Origin: Oreohelix idahoensis
Lineage: Eukaryota > Mollusca > Gastropoda > Stylommatophora > Oreohelicidae
Direction: 5' to 3'
Length of the DNA: 64,000 nt
NCBI GenBank assembly: GCA_024509875.1
Contig: JAMPIV010008046.1
Location: forward strand, 186,001-250,000
Shown one piece after another: positions 1-13,535 of the stretch. Positions within the stretch are counted from its first letter, which is position 1; each line of letters opens with the position of its first letter. The position numbers and the translations under genes were made by a program. The notes beneath the pieces were generated by a model. That model had not been told where the DNA came from, did no database searches, and saw only the letters and a list, made by a program, of their open reading frames with translations.

Positions 1-68
1 AACATAGCCAGTGAGATAAACAGAATAACACAGAAACTTGTTTGTGGTGTAAATTCAAATTCATTATG

Positions 69-2235
<2,167 letters not shown>

Positions 2236-2255
2236 AACAGCATGGGCAACAACAA

Positions 2256-3325
2256 CCTCATTATGCCTGTCTCAAGTTCTCTTCTCCATGTGGTCGTCTG
2301 CCTCCTTCTATCTCTCTTACCCTGGGGATTCCAGAGCAAGAACTGTCTTGTAATACTATCACAAAGTTTCTTCCGTGTGGGTCCTATCCATTTTTCTCTG
2401 CGTCTTCTTGTCATCTCTAGTTCACTTGTCATTTGTCTGGATGGTGTCCTTCTATGCTACGCAAGGACACATTTATGAAAATATGTAACTTCTTCAGTGT
2501 TGTTCTTGTTGTTTCCATGTTCAACAACCATACAATAGGACTGACTTGACATTTCACTTGATTATTCTGATGTTTGCGTTGTATTCTAACTTCTCCTATC
2601 TCAAAATATTCACCAATGCAATGAAAGCTCCTCTAGCCTTTCATATTTTTATTTTGATATCTTTATCTGTCCGTCAGACTGTGTCAATATTGTTGCCAAC
2701 GTATGTGTATTATTCAACTTCTTATAAGGTAGTTTCCTCAAGTGCAATCTTGTTATCCTTTCCTGCATGTACTATTATTATTATGTTTGTCTTTTCCTTG
2801 TATATTTTGTGACCCACTAGTTGTGACCCCTTATCAATTATTTTCATGTTGTCTTGCATCTGTTTACGGTTATGTTACAGAGGAGCAAAGTCAGTGGCAG
2901 AATCTAAATCGTCACTCTGTTTAGCCAAGTCCATTGAATTCCATTCCTATTCGCTAGAGTCGATGTGTTCATAACCTAGTCTGTAGCCAGTTTGAAGAGC
3001 GATGGTGACAAGAGACATCCCTGTCGAGCTCCAGTTTTTATTCAAAACGCTTCTGGAAGTTGTTGTTAATGAAGAACTCTGAAAATAGTAAGTCTTCAAT
3101 TGTTGTCTTTACTAATGATCGTCAGTGGGACTGCATAATGTCTCATCAATTTCCAACGTGTTTGTCTTTAAACACTGTCAAATACCTTTTCATAGTCCTA
3201 AAATCCAACGTAAAGAGGTCAAATAAATGCCAGACTTTGATTAAATATTCTTCTCAGTAATCTCAGTGTTTCTATCTGGTTTGTACATGATCTATCTTGT
3301 CGACATCCTGCTAGTTCATCTCTCA
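2256..3325 (-). pseudogene. LINE-B fragment, RT and C-terminal region
   Basis: On the minus strand this reads as the 3' half of the LINE-B family present nearly complete at 35477-38412. The 3' end carries the basic WIGPTRKKLCDSITRQ and WNPQGKR blocks (2290-2430). Upstream, degraded RT sequence (NQSLAF, DYEKVFDSV, WKLMRHYAVP) appears at about 3060-3300. Many stops and frameshifts are present and no function is possible. The head-on junction with LINE-A near 2240 is either a nested insertion or a rearrangement; no target duplication was seen. Confidence 0.75.
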
Positions 3326-3567
3326 GTTATCTATCCATGAAAAAAAATTTACACCCATTAAAAAGCACGTGGCTAAATTCATCGTCTTTTTAAAAGTACA
3401 TTAATGTAAAATTATCTTTATTGTGTCGGGGATTTACAGTAACAAAGCTTGTGTAAAAATCTATGAATCAAAAAATGTAGAGAGTTCAGATTTGCTTTAA
3501 GTTACATTAAACATTAGAAATAGAAATATTGTAAACTCTCTATTAATTTCTGAGCAGTCTTCTAGAG

Positions 3568-3771
3568 CAGGATTTTTTAAGTTGTTTTTGTGCCACGGAC
3601 CTCTTTGATTGTCCTATGCTATGAACTCTTAGATTGTGCAAAGCAGGCGACGGACACAGTCTTTGAAAAAATAAAAGTATCTGTAAAAGCATAATTAACA
3701 TTTTACATTTTAAATTTAGTTTTATGTACACGGACCCCTGGAATCCATTGAAAGACCCTCACGGATTTTTG
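3568..3771. mobile_element. Short hAT-like MITE (204 bp)
   Basis: A 204-bp segment with an exact 8-bp direct repeat TTCTAGAG on both sides (3560-3567 and 3772-3779). It starts CAGGATTTTT, and the reverse complement of its right end starts CAAAAATCC, so the terminal inverted repeats are short and imperfect. An 8-bp duplication and a CA-type end suit the hAT superfamily. It contains inverted variants of a CACGGACC motif near both ends. It has no coding capacity. Confidence 0.55.
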
Positions 3772-3785
3772 TTCTAGAGCATAGA

Positions 3786-5160
3786 ACTTACTTACTTACT
3801 TAGTCGTTCCCCTTCTACCGTGAGGTGTAGAGGTTTGGAAGAGAGAGCGCCAGACTATCCTATCGGCTGTCTTCCTCCTGGCCTGGTTCCATTCTAGTCC
3901 TCGGTCCTTCAAAGATTGTCTAATGTTGTCCTCCCAGCGGACTCTGGGTCGTCCTGGGGGTCTGGATCCCTAGCTCTTTATTTCCCATGCTTGTCGTGGT
4001 AGCCGATCTTCTCCCATTCTACAGACATAGCCAAACCATCTTAGTTGTGACTGTTCTACTTGGGTCTGCAGGGGGTGTCATTTTAGGCCTTGACGTATCG
4101 TCTGGTTGCGGACCATGTCTCTTCTTGTTACTTCAACCACCTTCCTCAGATACCTCATTTCTGAGGTTTGGATCTGGCTTTTATGGGTTGCAGTCATTGC
4201 CCATGACTCGCATCCATATGTCAAGACTGGGACATAGGTGGAGCGGTATACAGCCATCTTCTTCTGGCTTATGGTTTGGTGTCCTCGCATAATTCCTGCA
4301 AGACTTGTAGAAGCTCTGTATAGCATGAATTAGAGGTGCTGGAATGTTCTTCCTTGCTACACAGTCCCAAAGTTTGCTCCAGGGGACCCTGTCAAACGCC
4401 TTTTTCCAGATCTATGAAATAAAGTTGGATCTCACTCTTATACTCAAGGGCCTTGTCACTCAGCTGTCTGAGTGTAAAGATTAGGTCTTGAGTACTTCGG
4501 TTTGCTCGGAATCCGCACTGGACCACATCCAATTGTGGCTCAGCTAGGCGTCGGAGTCTCTGGTTTAGGATTCTAGAGTAGATTTTACCAGGGACACTGA
4601 GAAGTGAAATGCCTCTATGGTTTCCACATTGTCGATTGTCACCCTTTTTGAAAATTGGTGTTGTGATGGCAACCTCCCAGTCCTTTGGTATGGTCTTGTT
4701 GCACCACGCTGCCTGTAGGACCGTTAAGAGTAATAGGTCGCCTGATCCTCCCATGTACTTAACCATTTCTGGTGTTATACCATCATGCCCTGCTGCTTTG
4801 CCCATCTTGATTTTCTCCAGTGCTGCCTTCAGTTCTTTCACCTTTATGTCATCTTCATCACCATTTGTTTCCTCTTCTGTGCTAGTGGTTATCATTTCTG
4901 ATGATTGATCTTGCTCACCATCAAGGAGTTCTGAGAAATAATCTTTCTTTCCATTACTTCCTTCGGGGCAGTAAGCTATTTGCCTTGCTTGTCCTTTATA
5001 AATTTGAGAGGGCATTGTTTTTCATTCCTCATGTTCTTTAGAGTCTTATAGAACAATTTCTGGTTTTCTTGTGCATCTTTTTCTAGCTTTTCTCCAAATT
5101 CTTCCCAGGACTTCTGTTTTGCTGCTAGCACCTTGTTTTTGAGCATAGAACAATTGTCTT
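3786..5160 (-). pseudogene. LINE-D non-LTR retrotransposon remnant
   Basis: Minus-strand remnant of a fourth LINE family. From 5' to 3' it shows an acidic linker (5015-4850), then RT motifs GKAAGHDGITPEMVKYM, ITTPIFKKGDNRQCGNHRG, LLSVPGKIYSRIL, QCGFRANRSTQDLIFTLRQ and the first palm motif as YFIDLEKGV, followed by a break near 4390. The segment that should hold the catalytic YADD is missing, and sequence resumes at YGCESWAM (about 4200), the C-terminal domain, with a frameshift near 4080 and degraded basic sequence down to 3800. The 3' end is an (AGTA)n tail in its own orientation, seen as ACTT repeats at 3787-3802. This is an internally deleted copy. It is distinct from LINE-A, B and C in sequence. 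Confidence 0.8.
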
Positions 5161-6189
5161 AAATGCTTTGCAAAGCGCATTATACCCAGAAATAATATTC
5201 ACTGCAGCTTTCGCATTGTTTGTTAAATTAATGGAACGGTTTGGTTTCCTAAATGTATGTTTCAATGAATGTATTTACAACATAAATTCTTTTTATGAAC
5301 GCTCAGTGTGAAAAATGTATTGTTATACTTTTAGAGCCCCTAGAAGCATTTCTAAACTTGAAAACACCGCTTTTTTCCAACTAAAACAAAAACAAACAAA
5401 AACAAAACAAAACTCCCAAACTGTACATTTCTGAGTTCTGGATTTCTTTGATCGTCAAACACAAAGCGAACAATGTCTGCACGCACCAAAGTAACAAAAC
5501 ATTGATCTAACAATGTATAAACTGGTACACTGTAGAATGTGAGTAAATCTATGAACATGGATATAGTTTAGTCACATACTGAGAAAATCGAAGTATAATC
5601 TAGCGCAACAATCTTTAATATTGAACCCTCATAGTGGGACGAATGGAAATCCTGAATGTATGAGGAAGACATAGACCGATAGAGACCTTACAGAATCGAA
5701 AATAACAAGCAGGGACATAGCAATAAATACAGAACTTGTGTAACCCGGTATGTAGTCTATGCACTCAAAGATGTATAAACACTCGAGGGAGCCAAAGGGA
5801 ATCGTTTGATTAAACAGAAATATATTGGTTCTCTTGAACACGTTTGCTAGAGCACTGAGCCTCAGGGCTGTTATGTATGGTTCCTGGCATTAATACAGTT
5901 ACAATTCAAAAGCTATTGACTATTCCGAAACGTGGAGTTGTGAAGGGTTGCTTTTATCGCCTACTCTATTCTTCATGTAGAGAAGTGTAATACAACAAAA
6001 AGAAATTAAGTATTGGAGGAGTCGGTATCGCAAATCTCATTTCCGTAAATGGCTTCTAGAATATAGACGTGAACGATGCAAAAGTTTGGAATAGACATAC
6101 AATCTTCAGACCGTTATTACCAGTAAACAAGGTAGTCATAGAGCAGATACTGCCTATACTAGGTCTTAACCTATTCCCTTCCTCGATGC
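5161..6189. other. No gene seen
   Basis: AT-rich sequence with only short open frames lacking motifs. It forms the left flank of the large LTR element. An A/C-rich stretch at 5380-5415 is low complexity. Confidence 0.6.
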
Positions 6190-6703
6190 CTAAGTGTCGT
6201 GGTTGAGTTAGGTGTAGAGTATTTGTCGAGTTGGACAATAGTAGTGAAAATCGACAAGGGATAGTGGACTGGCAGAGTTATAGATTACACCCACAGAAAG
6301 GTGTAAATAGGAGATGGACTTGAGACAACCTGGGAGAAGGTTTACGAATGTTATCACTCTCTCCAAGCCCTCAACTCACTTTTTACTGTCTAAGCACCTC
6401 CTGCTCTCACTCTTTTCTCTTATCATACATAGAGATTCTAGTAAAGAGCTGAAAAATCAAATATGGATGGAAAGGTCGTGAACAGCGTATTAATAAAGGT
6501 GTAAAATTTATTAAATGAAGAAAAGCATGAAAATAATGCATATCATCATACACAGCATAAATGACATCAAAAATCATCAGCAATCATCCATAATCATCAA
6601 AAGTCATCAAATCATCAATAATCATCAAATATGCAAAATACACCAACAAACACACACACAGATCACCATTCATAAAACCTGTAGAACACGGAGAGATGAA
6701 ATA

Positions 6704-7240
6704 ACTGAGTGTCAGCCCGTCCGTTTTCGGGACCATATGAAATAGCTCCAGTAAGTGGTTTTTTCGTATATATCCTCCATCGGTGATGGAATTAACCTGA
6801 ATAAAATCACTGTATAGGCGCTATCATTGGTGATTCCTCCCTACTGGCGCGAGGTGGTCTGGAAGACTCTATTTATCTCCTGCTGATCGAATAAACAAAC
6901 TGAGCGACAGCCTGTCCGCGGTCGTGGGACCAAAAGCTAGCTCCAGAAAGTGTATTACATGTAGATCCTTCGTGAAGGACTAGCCTACAAAACTTTCCTT
7001 GTTGGTGCTAAACGTTGGTGACCTCTAATGGCGTGAGGGGGCTGGAACTCTGTCTATCTTTCTTGCTGGCCAAATAACCGAACTGAGCGACAGCCGGTCC
7101 GCGGTCGTGGGACCAAATGCTAGCTCCAGAAAGTGTATTACTTGTAGATCCTTCGTGAGGGATTAGCCTACAAAACTTTCTTTGTTGGTGCTAAACGTTG
7201 GTGACCTCTAATGGCGTGAGGGGGCTGGAACTCTGTCCAT
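6704..7240. repeat. Intra-LTR tandem repeat, about 180-195 bp period
   Basis: Three successive units each begin AACTGAG and continue with a GACCAAA/GACCATA motif, a TAGCTCCAG motif, an AGATCCTTCGTGA-type block, GGTGACCTC and a G-rich end. The second and third units (starting near 6899 and 7081) are nearly identical; the first is more diverged. Equivalent arrays lie at 12306-12840, 23728-24090 and, reversed, 57365-57850. Confidence 0.8.
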
Positions 7241-7759
7241 AGATGGCTGCTCATACGTGCGAAGTTCTACATAGACCCAGAAATACACCAGACGAAGTTA
7301 CTTGAGGACAAGGCAGTCCCTAGCGCTCTTATCCGGCGCTTTTGACCTTTCGTACTAGGCAGTAAATCCTTATTGGGCTTGCTTGACCGTGGCTTGGCTG
7401 AGTGCCCTATTTAGGCACACAAAGGCTTGGTGCTATCAGATTCTGCTATAGACATGCTGGGCGGTTTTGGATATTCTGGAAGCCGCAATGCTCTGACTGG
7501 TAATCCAATAGGCGAATAGAGAACTACTACTGCATTCGATGTTTCCAGATTTAGCGTTGGCTCGTTGCATTGCGTGAGCTTAACTTGGCGTTGACAAAAA
7601 GGTTTAGGTTCAGGAATGGGGTTTGACGACTCGTGATGCTAGATGTACTCAGAATCCCTCTAGAACGAAGAGAATGTGACATTCTTCGCCTGACTGGAGA
7701 CTTGACTCTAGCAATTCGGTATCCCTGAAACTGAGACCCAAAAAAGACACTTTTTAACT

Positions 7760-7931
7760 TCAAGCAAATAATAAATCACACTAACTTTATACAGAAAGTT
7801 TCGCTCCACTATGGGATTAAATTTATTGTAGTTATTGCTATGATAGTTTAGGGCTGTCTTTAACCATGTCTCCTGTTTCTTAAAAATATCAATTATCAAC
7901 ACGCGCCCGCATAGGCTTAATATCTTTTGCA
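7760..7931 (-). other. Conserved 172-bp LTR core, copy 1
   Basis: Segment nearly identical in four LTRs of this window (also 13364-13535, 24609-24780 and 56607-56778). In LTR sense it reads as one open frame, roughly from LSLCGRVLIIDIF to YKVSVIYYLL. Here the frame runs 7932-7708. Differences are only one or two bases per copy. Whether the selection is for a peptide, an RNA structure or a DNA site cannot be told from sequence alone. Confidence 0.7.
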
Positions 7932-8935
7932 CCCCCAGGTACCTGTCAGTAAATGTTCTGACAGCAACAATCTACTCCTCTTCTCCCAATCTCAACATAC
8001 AGGAAACCTAATCTGTAGTTACAGTTAAATGAATATGCTTATTCATCTTACAAAATTAAATGAATTTACATAAACAGATTACAGCATTTGACATTACACA
8101 AATAAATCGTATGTCCCCTTGGGGAAACAAAATATTAATATCCCACAAATGAATACATAGAAAATGCAATGATCTTGCTATAATAATACAGTTGTGGCTA
8201 GATCATAAGATATAATTATATCTATGCCTGGTGACTGCTTTCTGTGAAAGTTATAGACTAGAGTCTAGCTACACAAGTAAGCATAAAATGATCCTTCCTT
8301 GCCACTAGAAATATCTATCAAAAAGGAATCAGTGACTATTCCCTATAATCCAGAGTTAATTCCTGCATCTCACTATTCAGTTTTTAAGTGAACAATCCAC
8401 ACCTGACATTATCTTACAGAAATGACAGTTCACCCAGATATAATGGCCTGCATATTTCTTCAGAGGTATCGGCGTAATCGTAATACCGGGTAAGACAACG
8501 GTTTCAGAAGCAACAACTTTGCGAAAATTCCCCCAGAGAGACAATCATAATATTATGTGCTCTTTGCTCATCTAAGGGCAAACAACCCACTACTAGCAGC
8601 GGTTTATCTCCCCCTGAAACAGATCAAACTCGTTACCCAGGCCTCAAAGAGTACTAGCCGCTCGTGATCAAACGTTTTAAAGCGACCAGAGAAATTCCCC
8701 TGTTCGGACCAGGTGCGTGTAGTCTATGTAATATTGCCGCTACGCTGACCGTTTCTGACCAGTGGGGGATTTCTACTAAAAGCCAGACGTAACCAAACGC
8801 GGGTGGGGTTTGAGAAGGTGAAAAAATGGGCCACGGAGGTAGAAAAGAAATACAAAATGTCAAGAAAACCATGGCATTAAAAGAGCAATCAAATTATGGA
8901 CAAGATGGTAAAATACATTATCTGTCTACGTGACA

Positions 8936-8955
8936 AGTGCCCCCCCCCCCCTTTT
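8936..8955 (-). other. Polypurine tract of the giant-LTR element
   Basis: Plus strand shows AGTG, then twelve C (8940-8951) and TTTT directly after the LTR end at 8935. In element orientation this is AAAA followed by twelve G just upstream of the 3' LTR, the expected place for the plus-strand primer. It fixes the element's orientation as minus. Confidence 0.85.
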
Positions 8956-9018
8956 AAAGTTCGAGGAATACGGACAAAAATGACAGTAATTATCTTTTCC
9001 ATCGACGTCCGTTACCTA

Positions 9019-11121
9019 TCATAGGAACATGCTATACTCATAAACCAAATACGTTTCCAATTTCTGTCTGTCTGTATGACTAGCTCCGAGTTCATTTCTT
9101 TTCTTCCGTCTGTCTAATAGACGTTCAGCGAATGGGATTTTGCGAGGCCAGTCGGCACTGACGCCTTTCGTTTCCGTGTGAACCTGATCTTGGTTCCACC
9201 ATTCGCTGTGCCTGTTTGTGGTCCTGAAAATTATCCGCACCTGTTGTGGTTTTCGGCCCCGCCTGAACTCACTGGCCACTGCGTAGATAATCCGCCTGTT
9301 ATGTGCAGTGTAATCATTGTTGGGCTCAGGCTGCTTATGTATATATTTACCTGTCACGGGCGTGGCCTTGAATAACCCTCTATAGCTGCAGTCTATCGGG
9401 ATTTTTCGCGCGCGTGTAACCCTAGTTGGCAAATAAAGCCTTTCGTTGGCCGAAGAAATGCTAGCATTTTCCTTCTGCCTCTCCCCACCTACTCCCCTGT
9501 TTCGGTGGGAGCATTGATCAATCTTCAGACCTGTGCCGTCTAAAGGTGGGTCTGGAGCTTTCCTTGCCTTGCCAGTCACAACTCTGGCTTGGTCAACGGA
9601 AATGATCAAGTTGCTCTGTAATGGCCTGGCGGAGGCGACTACTTTGCTGTCTATCAGTGGGGTTGAGACCACTGGAATAATGCGATTTGAATGAGAGAAA
9701 TCAGCTGCCTGAAGCAGAGAGTAATCGATCGCATTCTGTGGTTCTACTAAATCATAACAGATCTCCGTAGCTTCTATCCGTGGAGAAAGATAGGTAATAT
9801 CTGCGAGTTGCAGAGGTTGTTGAGTGGCTTTACCATTACTAGCATGACGTGAGCCAAGGCTCTCAACAATGGCTCCTTGTACAGTAGTAAGGCAGCTTTT
9901 CTCACTGTCTTCTGCCCTGAGAAGTGTGAGAGACTCAAATGGAATACCAGGGATCCCTTCGCCTGGAACCCTGTGTCCACCATAAACGTCAACTTTGCCC
10001 TCCCCTGAGGAAGTTACTGGCGTCAGTTGAACTTTGTCCTGCAATGCGAGATCCACTTCCTGGTTGACAGGCTCCGCAGTCTGCATGCAACGGACTGGAC
10101 GGTTTGAGATCCCGTTAGATCGCGAAGTGCCCGAGAAAAAACTCTCGGTGTGTTTTTCCAAAGTTCCTTGGAACGGTTTGGAAAGTTTAACCCTTTTAGC
10201 AGGCGACTTATTCTTGCACCTGTTAAGCTCAGGGTGATAAGAGGAGTGGCACCTCCTTTCTACGATCGTTGAGTTGGAGGGATACGCCTCTGCATATGGT
10301 TTTTCGCTGTCCGGCCGGGAATCTAGCGAAATATAACGTGATAGGGTGTGGCTCCCTTTTCTCGACGTCACGTGTCGGTTAGGTGCTGCTCGGTCTGGAG
10401 CGTGAGAGGCTCGGGGTTCGCCGCTTGCCAGACGGGAACAATCCGTATTACAATGCTTGTTAGCACCTCTCTCACCTTTGTGCAGTTTCCATGCCTGGGA
10501 ACGTTGCGTAATTTTCCCCGTGGCCTTAGGTCTGCTATCCCGACGTAAATTCTTTCCTTGTTTGGGCTTCGGATCCAAGTCCAAAGGAAAGTCAATTTTC
10601 TGGAGTTGGGGTTCGGTTTTAGCAGGCAAGTTTTCTTTCATGGGCGCAAGCCTTGCAGGGGCATTGACCGTTAAGGGCACAGTAGAAGGGGAAGTAGAGT
10701 GACTACATTTAGTATCTGTTTCCATCCTCCGAATTTGGCTATCCAGTTCATTCATTCTGATTTGGTGTAGCCTGCTCCTTTCTTGGCTCTCCATTTCCAA
10801 TTGCTTGTCCCGTTCTTGTCGTTTTATTTCCAATTGCTTGTCCCGTTCTTGTCTTTGCTTTTCCCTTTGCTTCTCATCTTCTATCACTTCTTCTACATAT
10901 TGTCGGGTGAATGCTTCACTCTCCCCAGTTTGTTTACAGGACCATGCCAAGATTAAACGGCTGTCAAACAAATTGTCTACCTCGTATTGATCCTGCAGGC
11001 TTACTGCAAATTCTAGAAAGGGCTGGATTTCGCTATCCTTGTACTCCATGTACTTAGCTACCTCGAAGGCAATCCTATGCACTTTATCTAGATCGGCCAT
11101 TATATCAGGATGAGCAAACAC
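9019..11121 (-). CDS. Gag-like protein of the giant-LTR element (700 aa)
   Basis: The only long ORF of the internal region, uninterrupted for 700 codons. A second Met eight codons in (MADLDKVHRI) could be the real start. Residues 1-60 hold a short globular segment (EVAKYMEYKDSEIQPFLEF). About 65-135 form a highly charged predicted coiled coil with a tandem RQERDKQLE motif, resembling the KEAEDR-rich N-terminus of the Gag at 42535. The rest (140-700) is basic, rich in Ser, Arg and Pro, and not recognisable. No CCHC zinc knuckle, capsid major-homology region, protease, RT or integrase motif is visible in this frame. By position and the N-terminal coiled coil I infer a structural Gag-type protein, but the C-terminal two thirds could be unrelated sequence kept open. 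A VDTG motif occurs in another frame (about 9975). Confidence 0.6.
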   Translation of the reverse strand: MFAHPDIMADLDKVHRIAFEVAKYMEYKDSEIQPFLEFAVSLQDQYEVDNLFDSRLILAWSCKQTGESEAFTRQYVEEVIEDEKQREKQRQERDKQLEIKRQERDKQLEMESQERSRLHQIRMNELDSQIRRMETDTKCSHSTSPSTVPLTVNAPARLAPMKENLPAKTEPQLQKIDFPLDLDPKPKQGKNLRRDSRPKATGKITQRSQAWKLHKGERGANKHCNTDCSRLASGEPRASHAPDRAAPNRHVTSRKGSHTLSRYISLDSRPDSEKPYAEAYPSNSTIVERRCHSSYHPELNRCKNKSPAKRVKLSKPFQGTLEKHTESFFSGTSRSNGISNRPVRCMQTAEPVNQEVDLALQDKVQLTPVTSSGEGKVDVYGGHRVPGEGIPGIPFESLTLLRAEDSEKSCLTTVQGAIVESLGSRHASNGKATQQPLQLADITYLSPRIEATEICYDLVEPQNAIDYSLLQAADFSHSNRIIPVVSTPLIDSKVVASARPLQSNLIISVDQARVVTGKARKAPDPPLDGTGLKIDQCSHRNRGVGGERQKENASISSANERLYLPTRVTRARKIPIDCSYRGLFKATPVTGKYIHKQPEPNNDYTAHNRRIIYAVASEFRRGRKPQQVRIIFRTTNRHSEWWNQDQVHTETKGVSADWPRKIPFAERLLDRRKKRNELGASHTDRQKLETYLVYEYSMFL

Positions 11122-11775
11122 TATAGAAGAATAGAACCTAGAGATCTTAGTTACCTAGTGCAATAGGTGCTGATTAACTTAATAATCAATAAAATCTAGG
11201 CTAGCCTGGGAACTTTAAAAACAAGAAAGTTTGTAGCTACTCTGATCGACAAGCAAAAACCCCAAAAAACTCCAAAAAATGTAAGTGATGTAAACTTATT
11301 ACTATCACTTCACCCCAGTTCTGTCAGTACTAAGCTATTGAGAGGATTGGTTACTATCATCCGAATGAACACCCTCCCTTGGTACAAATGCAAGCTAGTA
11401 ACTGACTATCTGTAGCTTCTTATCTCAGATTAAAGAGCTACTCCTGAAAAAATATTAACCCTTAAAAAAAAATTTCCTGACTTTTACAACAATAGTCGTC
11501 AGATTTGTCAACCAAAAACTCAGCAGTGATACCATCAACCTTTACCAGCTGACTCATGTGTAGCATGAACAATAAATGTAACTTAATATTTATGATTGCT
11601 GTGGAGAAAAAACGCTGTTCCGACTTCCACCCAAAAGAAATAGTTCGATATGTCTAGGGGAAAGAAATTCCTATAATCTGCCGAACACTAAACTCTAAGA
11701 ATCAAGATAGAATCTTGCGAGAGGTTCATCCTCGGATCGAGCACATATTAAATGTCGTACTAGATGGGTTCTAGA
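11122..11775 (-). other. Leader between primer site and Gag-like ORF
   Basis: About 650 bp of AT-rich untranslated leader in element orientation. No ORF or repeat stands out. Confidence 0.5.
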
Positions 11776-11798
11776 ATCTCGTACGGGCTCCCACTAAT
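11776..11798 (-). other. Candidate primer-binding site
   Basis: In element orientation the 5' LTR end CCACGACA is followed by ATTAG and then TGGGAGCCCGTACGAGA. A TGG start a few bases after the LTR is the usual form of a tRNA primer-binding site. I could not assign the tRNA from memory. Confidence 0.55.
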
Positions 11799-12110
11799 TG
11801 TCGTGGTTGAGTTAGGTGTAGAGTATTTGTTGAGTTGGACAATAGTAGTGAAAATCGACAAGGGATAGTGGACTGGCAGAGTTATAGATTACACCCACAG
11901 AAAGGTGTAAATAGGAGATGGACTTGAGACAACCTGGGAGAAGGTTTATAAATGTTATCACTCTCTCCAAGCCCTCAACTCACTTTTTACTGTCTAAGCA
12001 CCTCCTGCTCTCACTCTTTTCTCTTATCATACATAGAGATTCTAGTAAAAAGATGAAAAATCAAATATGGATGGAAAGGTCGTGAACAGCGTATTAATAA
12101 AGGTGTAAAA

Positions 12111-12116
12111 TTTATT
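12111..12116 (-). terminator. Candidate LTR polyadenylation signal
   Basis: AATAAA in element orientation, 313-318 bp from the LTR 3' end. The same signal occurs at similar distance in the other giant LTRs (58039-58044, 21915-21920, 41396-41401 and, on minus, 28435-28440), which supports a functional role. Confidence 0.5.
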
Positions 12117-12305
12117 AAATGAAGAAAAGCATGAAAATAATGCATATCATCATACACAGCATAAATAACATCAAAAATCATCAGCAATCATCCATAATCA
12201 TCAAAAGTCATCAAATCATCAATAATCATCAAATATGCAAAATACACCCACAAACACACACACAGATCACCATTCATAAAACCTGTAGAACACAGAGAGG
12301 TGAAA

Positions 12306-12840
12306 TAACTGAGTGTCAGCCCGTCCGTTTTCGGGACCATATGAAATAGCTCCAGTAAGTGGTTTTTTCGTATATATCCTCCATCGGTGATGGAATTAAC
12401 CTGAATAAAATCACTGTATAGGCGCTATCATTGGTGATTCCCCCCTACTGGCGCGAGGTGGTCTGGAAGACTCTATTTATCTCCTGCTGATCAAATAAAC
12501 AAACTGAGCGACAGCCTGTCCGCGGTCGTGGGACCAAAAGCTAGCTCCAGAAAGTGTATTACATGTAGATCCTTCGTGAGGGACTAGCCTACAAAACTTT
12601 CATTGTTGGTGCTAAACGTTGGTGACCTCTAATGGCGTGAGGGGGCTGGAACTCTGTCTATTTTTCTTGCTGGCCAAATAACCGAACTGAGCGACAGCCG
12701 GTCCGCGGTCGTGGGACCAAATGCTAGCTCCAGAAAGTGTATTACTTGTAGATCCTTCGTGAGGGACTAGCCTACAAAACTTTCTTTGTTGGTGCTAAAC
12801 GTTGGTGACCTATAATGGCGTGAGGGGGCTGGAACTCTGT
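12306..12840. repeat. Intra-LTR tandem repeat array in 5' LTR
   Basis: Counterpart of 6704-7240 with the same three units and only scattered base changes. Confidence 0.8.
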
Positions 12841-13363
12841 CCATAGATGGCTGCTCATACGTGCGAAGTTCTACATAGACCCAGAAATACACCAGACGAA
12901 GTTACTTGAGGACAAGGCAGTCCCTAGCGCTCTTATCCGGCGCTTTTGACCTTTCGTACTAGGCAGTAAATCCTGGTTGGGCTTGCTTGACCGTGGCTTG
13001 GCTGAGTGCCCCATTTAGACACACAAAGGCTTGGTGCTATCAGATTCTGCTATAGACATGCTGGGCGGTTTTGGATATTCTGGAAGCCGCAATGCTCTGA
13101 CTGGTAATCCAATAGGCGAGTAGAGAACTACTACTGCATTCGATGTTTCCAGATTTAGCGTTGGCTCGTTGCATTGCGTGAGCTTAACGTGGCGTTGACA
13201 AAAAGGTTTAGGTTCAGGAATGGGGTTTGACGACTCGTGATGCTAGATGTACTCAGAATCCCTCTAGAACGAAGAGAATGTGACATTCTTCGCCTGACTG
13301 GAGACTTGACTCTAGCAATTCGGTATCCCTGAAACTGAGACCCAAAAAAGACACTTTTTAACT

Positions 13364-13535
13364 TCAAGCAAATAATAAATCACACTAACTTTATACAGAA
13401 AGTTTCGCTCCACTATGGGATTAAATTTATTGTAGTTATTGCTATGATAGTTTAGGGCCGTCCTTAACCATGTCTCCTGTTCCTTAAAAATATCAATTAT
13501 CAACACGCGCCCGCATAGGCTTAATATCTTTTGCA
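13364..13535 (-). other. Conserved 172-bp LTR core, copy 2
   Basis: Same block as at 7760-7931. In LTR sense the frame runs 13536-13312. Relative to copy 1 the encoded peptide has one K-to-E and one K-to-R change. Confidence 0.7.

Larger units (their letters stand above)
6195..8935 (-). repeat. 3' LTR of the giant-LTR element (2741 bp)
   Basis: Downstream LTR of the minus-strand element. Compared with the other LTR it lacks about 420 bp at position 8434, where a short unrelated stretch of about 14 bases joins the flanks. The missing piece is present in the 5' LTR and in the solo LTR at 23178. It contains, in plus order, a CATCAT-rich low-complexity stretch (6541-6640), tandem units (6704-7240) and the conserved 172-bp core (7760-7931). 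Confidence 0.9.

Noticed and set aside
7551..7763. 70-codon minus frame in the LTR, conserved in two copies
   Set aside because: The two paired LTRs are recent duplicates of each other; the frame is broken in the other LTRs, unlike the conserved core next to it.
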